Origin: Streptomyces gobiensis
GTDB taxonomy: Bacteria > Actinomycetota > Actinomycetes > Streptomycetales > Streptomycetaceae
Reading direction: 5' to 3'
DNA length: 64,000 nt
NCBI RefSeq assembly: GCF_021216675.1
Contig: NZ_CP086120.1
Coordinates: 2,338,501-2,402,500 of the forward strand
Below, piece after piece: positions 63,741-64,000 of the stretch. The translations under genes and the position numbers were made by a program. The notes beneath the pieces were generated by a model, which saw nothing but the letters and a program-made list of their open reading frames with translations, was not told the origin of the DNA and made no database searches. Position 1 is the stretch's first letter, and each line of letters starts with the position of its first letter.

Positions 63741-64000
63741 TCATAGGTGCAGCAGCATCCGGCTGTTGCCCAAGGTGTTGGGCTTCACTCGTTCGAGACC
63801 GAGGAACTCGGCCACACCCTCGTCATAGGAACGAAGCAGCTCACTGTAGACATCGCCGTCTACCGGTGTCTCACCGATCTCAGTGAAGCCATGCTTGGCG
63901 AAGAAGTCCACTTCGAAGGTGAGACAGAAAATGCGCCGGACACCGAGCCAGCGCGCGGTCTGGAGCAGCTTCTCCAGCACCTGATGTCCCACACCGGTGC
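63741..64000 (-). CDS. Amino-acid N-acetyltransferase (arginine pathway), C-terminal part
   Basis: The reading frame is open past the right edge; the gene starts outside. The visible 85 residues are the C-terminal half of a GNAT domain: the acetyl-CoA loop and helix (GVGHQVLEKLLQTARWLGV) and FCLTFEVDFFAKHGFTEIG, ending YSELLRSYDEGVAEFLGL. This resembles the short actinobacterial N-acetylglutamate synthase. The first arginine-pathway step is therefore probable but rests on half a protein. The 201 nt between it and lsr2 hold no gene. Confidence 0.75.
   Translation of the reverse strand, partial: TGVGHQVLEKLLQTARWLGVRRIFCLTFEVDFFAKHGFTEIGETPVDGDVYSELLRSYDEGVAEFLGLERVKPNTLGNSRMLLHL

Overview
The window is high-GC actinobacterial DNA and almost certainly comes from a Streptomyces chromosome. 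It carries the sigE-cseABC cell-envelope stress operon, glnR, the mycothiol synthase gene mshD, lsr2, disA and an actinobacterial clpC. It also shows leaderless promoters (TANNNT directly before a start codon) and many GTG starts. No rRNA, tRNA or CRISPR array was recognised.

Left core block (1-21 kb). A methyltransferase (cut by the window edge), a DUF2267 protein and a small heat-shock protein come first. They are followed by a polyphosphate module (ppk, CHAD, NUDIX), mshD and a secreted 5'-nucleotidase. Next are soxR, with a complete IS427-type insertion sequence set exactly in its stop codon, and an HtrA-like protease/response regulator/histidine kinase operon. Then come a LacI regulator, glnR, moaD, a DUF2993 lipid-binding protein, and a sulfurtransferase operon led by a 27-residue cysteine leader peptide. 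DsrE and nitrobindin genes and several tiny genes finish the block.

Accessory island (about 21-43 kb). A decayed XRE regulator marks its left side. Module one holds a secreted SurE, an MFS carrier, two related PAP2 phosphatases, a type-B carboxylesterase, a GH3 glycosidase, a LacI regulator and an alpha/beta hydrolase. A palindrome, GTTACACGTGTAAC and variants, lies upstream of the MFS, GH3, lacI and hydrolase genes, so I predict one LacI regulon for uptake and hydrolysis of an esterified glycoside. Module two (33.3-43.1 kb) has an aryl-CoA ligase, hotdog thioesterase, salicylyl-CoA 5-hydroxylase-type two-domain flavoenzyme, nitrilase, gentisate 1,2-dioxygenase, FAH-family hydrolase, maleate isomerase and PaaX-family repressor. 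Read together they describe aryl nitrile or salicylate going through salicylyl-CoA, gentisate and maleylpyruvate to maleate and fumarate. Two promoters in this module share a TCGT-N7-ACGA operator-like core.

Right core block (43.5-64 kb). It contains ilvD, a TetR regulator with a TIM-barrel isomerase, a Ppx/GppA phosphatase, a Cys-rich protein and a sigma-like/BACON membrane protein. Then follow radA, disA, mutY, sigE-cseA-cseB-cseC, a Phd/RelE toxin-antitoxin pair, clpC behind a ClgR-like box, a repeat-containing small gene, lsr2 and a partial amino-acid N-acetyltransferase.

From memory, the left block matches the ppk-glnR-cysA neighbourhood of S. coelicolor and the right block its ilvD-sigE-clpC-lsr2 neighbourhood, which are far apart there. 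The island therefore appears to sit at a rearrangement junction. Several intergenic spaces hold related GC-rich dispersed repeats, including two copies of a 96-bp long inverted repeat.
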